NCBI GenBank assembly: GCA_003649445.1
Contig: QMRV01000118.1
Location: forward strand, 1-6,004
Direction: 5' to 3'
Length of the DNA: 6,004 nucleotides
From: Thermoprotei archaeon
GTDB lineage: Archaea; Thermoproteota; Thermoprotei; Thermofilales; B15-G2
Part shown: positions 5,222-6,004 of the stretch, in pieces
Layout: every line of letters starts with the position of its first letter
Position numbering within the stretch: position 1 is the stretch's first letter
Program-made: the position numbers and the translations under genes
Notes under the pieces: model-generated
Seen by the model: only the letters and a program-made list of their open reading frames with translations
Database searches by the model: none
What the model was told of the DNA's origin: nothing

Positions 5222-6004
5222 ATGGGGTATGTTAAAGTTCATGAAATTAGATGGAACCCCCTTATTAGGCAATGGGTTATAGTTGCAGGACATAGAGGAC
5301 GTAGACCCTGGAGGCCCGAAGAAAAAGGCTTGCTATGCCCGTTTTGTCCTGGAGCACCGGAAACTAAGGACTTAGGTTCATGGGATGTAATAGTTCTTCC
5401 AAACAAGTTTCCTGCTTTATCTCTTGAAACACCTAAGCCTTCTCATCCCGCTGTTGGTCTTTTCAAAGCTAGAAAAGCTACTGGAATATGTGAGGTTATT
5501 GTTGAAACCCCTGTACATGAGGGAGATCTCTGCGATATTGAGTTAGAACATATGAAGAAGGTAGTAGAGGTTTTTTCTAAGGAATACGCTAAGCTGGGAT
5601 CTTTAAGCTACATCAAGTATGTTGCTGAGTTCAGGAATAAGGGGAAAGAAATAGGAGTTTCACTAACTCACCCACACTCGCAAATATATGCACTACCCTT
5701 TATTCCTCCGCGGATAAAATGCGAATTAAAGTCCTTTAAAAAATACTTTAAAAAGAAAAAGAAATGTCTTCTATGCGGTATTATAGATTTAGAGAAGAAA
5801 GAAGGCGAGAGAATAATATACGAAAATCGTTCTTTCATAGCCTTACTGCCATACTTCGCCATGTGGCCCTATGAAATCCACGTTTATCCTAAAAGACATG
5901 TACAATCTTTACTAGACCTATCTGATGAGGAGAAACTTCACTTGGCTGACATGTTGAGAGTTATAACAGCTACTTACAATATGTTATTCGATAGAGATTT
6001 ACCG
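5222..6004 (+). CDS. galT: Galactose-1-phosphate uridylyltransferase, 3' end beyond window
   Basis: The first 261 codons are visible of an enzyme of about 320-340 residues that exchanges UMP between UDP-glucose and galactose-1-phosphate in the Leloir pathway. It opens with the family pattern HEIRWNPLIRQWVIVAGHR (7-25). Cys39 and Cys42 (CPFC), His99 (TPVHEG) and His150 match the four zinc ligands of E. coli GalT. The active site is HPHSQ (150-154): His152 is the expected nucleophile, and Ser153 replaces the Gly usual in bacterial enzymes. A second pair, CLLC (182-185), and the second HIT-like unit FAMWPYEIHVYPKRH (212-226) follow. The ATG at 5222 has GTGAT four bases upstream; a GTG at 5213 is in frame but would overlap that site. 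galT is divergent from the isomerase pair, so galactose use may be controlled together with them. A lysine-rich stretch lies at 173-181. Confidence 0.93.
   Translation, partial: MGYVKVHEIRWNPLIRQWVIVAGHRGRRPWRPEEKGLLCPFCPGAPETKDLGSWDVIVLPNKFPALSLETPKPSHPAVGLFKARKATGICEVIVETPVHEGDLCDIELEHMKKVVEVFSKEYAKLGSLSYIKYVAEFRNKGKEIGVSLTHPHSQIYALPFIPPRIKCELKSFKKYFKKKKKCLLCGIIDLEKKEGERIIYENRSFIALLPYFAMWPYEIHVYPKRHVQSLLDLSDEEKLHLADMLRVITATYNMLFDRDLP

Noticed and set aside
5668..5862. Minus-strand open frame of 64 codons inside galT
   Set aside because: Lies opposite the GalT active-site region, and its Phe/Lys runs come from the A-rich tract.
1..6004. CRISPR array, tRNA, rRNA, insertion sequence or attachment site
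   Set aside because: No spaced direct repeats, cloverleaf pattern, rRNA-like segment or transposase was found on reading both strands.

Overview
This window looks like part of a hyperthermophilic or thermophilic archaeal chromosome, most likely Thermoproteota (crenarchaeal). The grounds are AT-rich intergenic gaps with TATA-like boxes about 25 bp before plausible transcript starts, ribosome-binding sites of the GGTG/GGTGAT type that match the archaeal 16S 3' end, mostly AGA/AGG arginine codons, compact co-directional genes, and a solute-binding protein with a short membrane anchor followed by a proline-rich stalk. The genus cannot be fixed from the sequence alone.

Layout: five genes lie on the minus strand and one on the plus strand. 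Reading the minus strand from right to left, two adjacent diverged paralogs of the L-fucose/L-arabinose isomerase superfamily (called A, 3756-5120, and B, 2404-3753) are separated by only 2 bases. After a 193-base regulatory gap comes a sugar-type solute-binding protein (1194-2210). After a further 100-base gap come a single-domain ABC ATPase (296-1093) and, 19 bases later, the start of its permease (276 to beyond base 1). A 101-base divergent promoter region separates isomerase A from galT on the plus strand (5222 to beyond 6004), which encodes a galactose-1-phosphate uridylyltransferase.

Together these form a sugar uptake and catabolism locus. The binding protein, ATPase and permease make a CUT2-type (ribose/xylose/fructose-like) importer. 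The isomerase-family proteins are candidates for aldose-ketose isomerisation of the imported sugar, and GalT feeds galactose-1-phosphate into the UDP-sugar pool. The substrate is not readable from sequence; galactose, fucose or arabinose from plant-type or microbial polysaccharides is an inference from the gene set.

The most unusual point is the tandem isomerase pair. The two proteins are collinear, yet each departs from the family pattern at different active-region positions, which suggests a hetero-oligomeric enzyme or two enzymes of different specificity. No CRISPR array, tRNA, rRNA or mobile element was seen.
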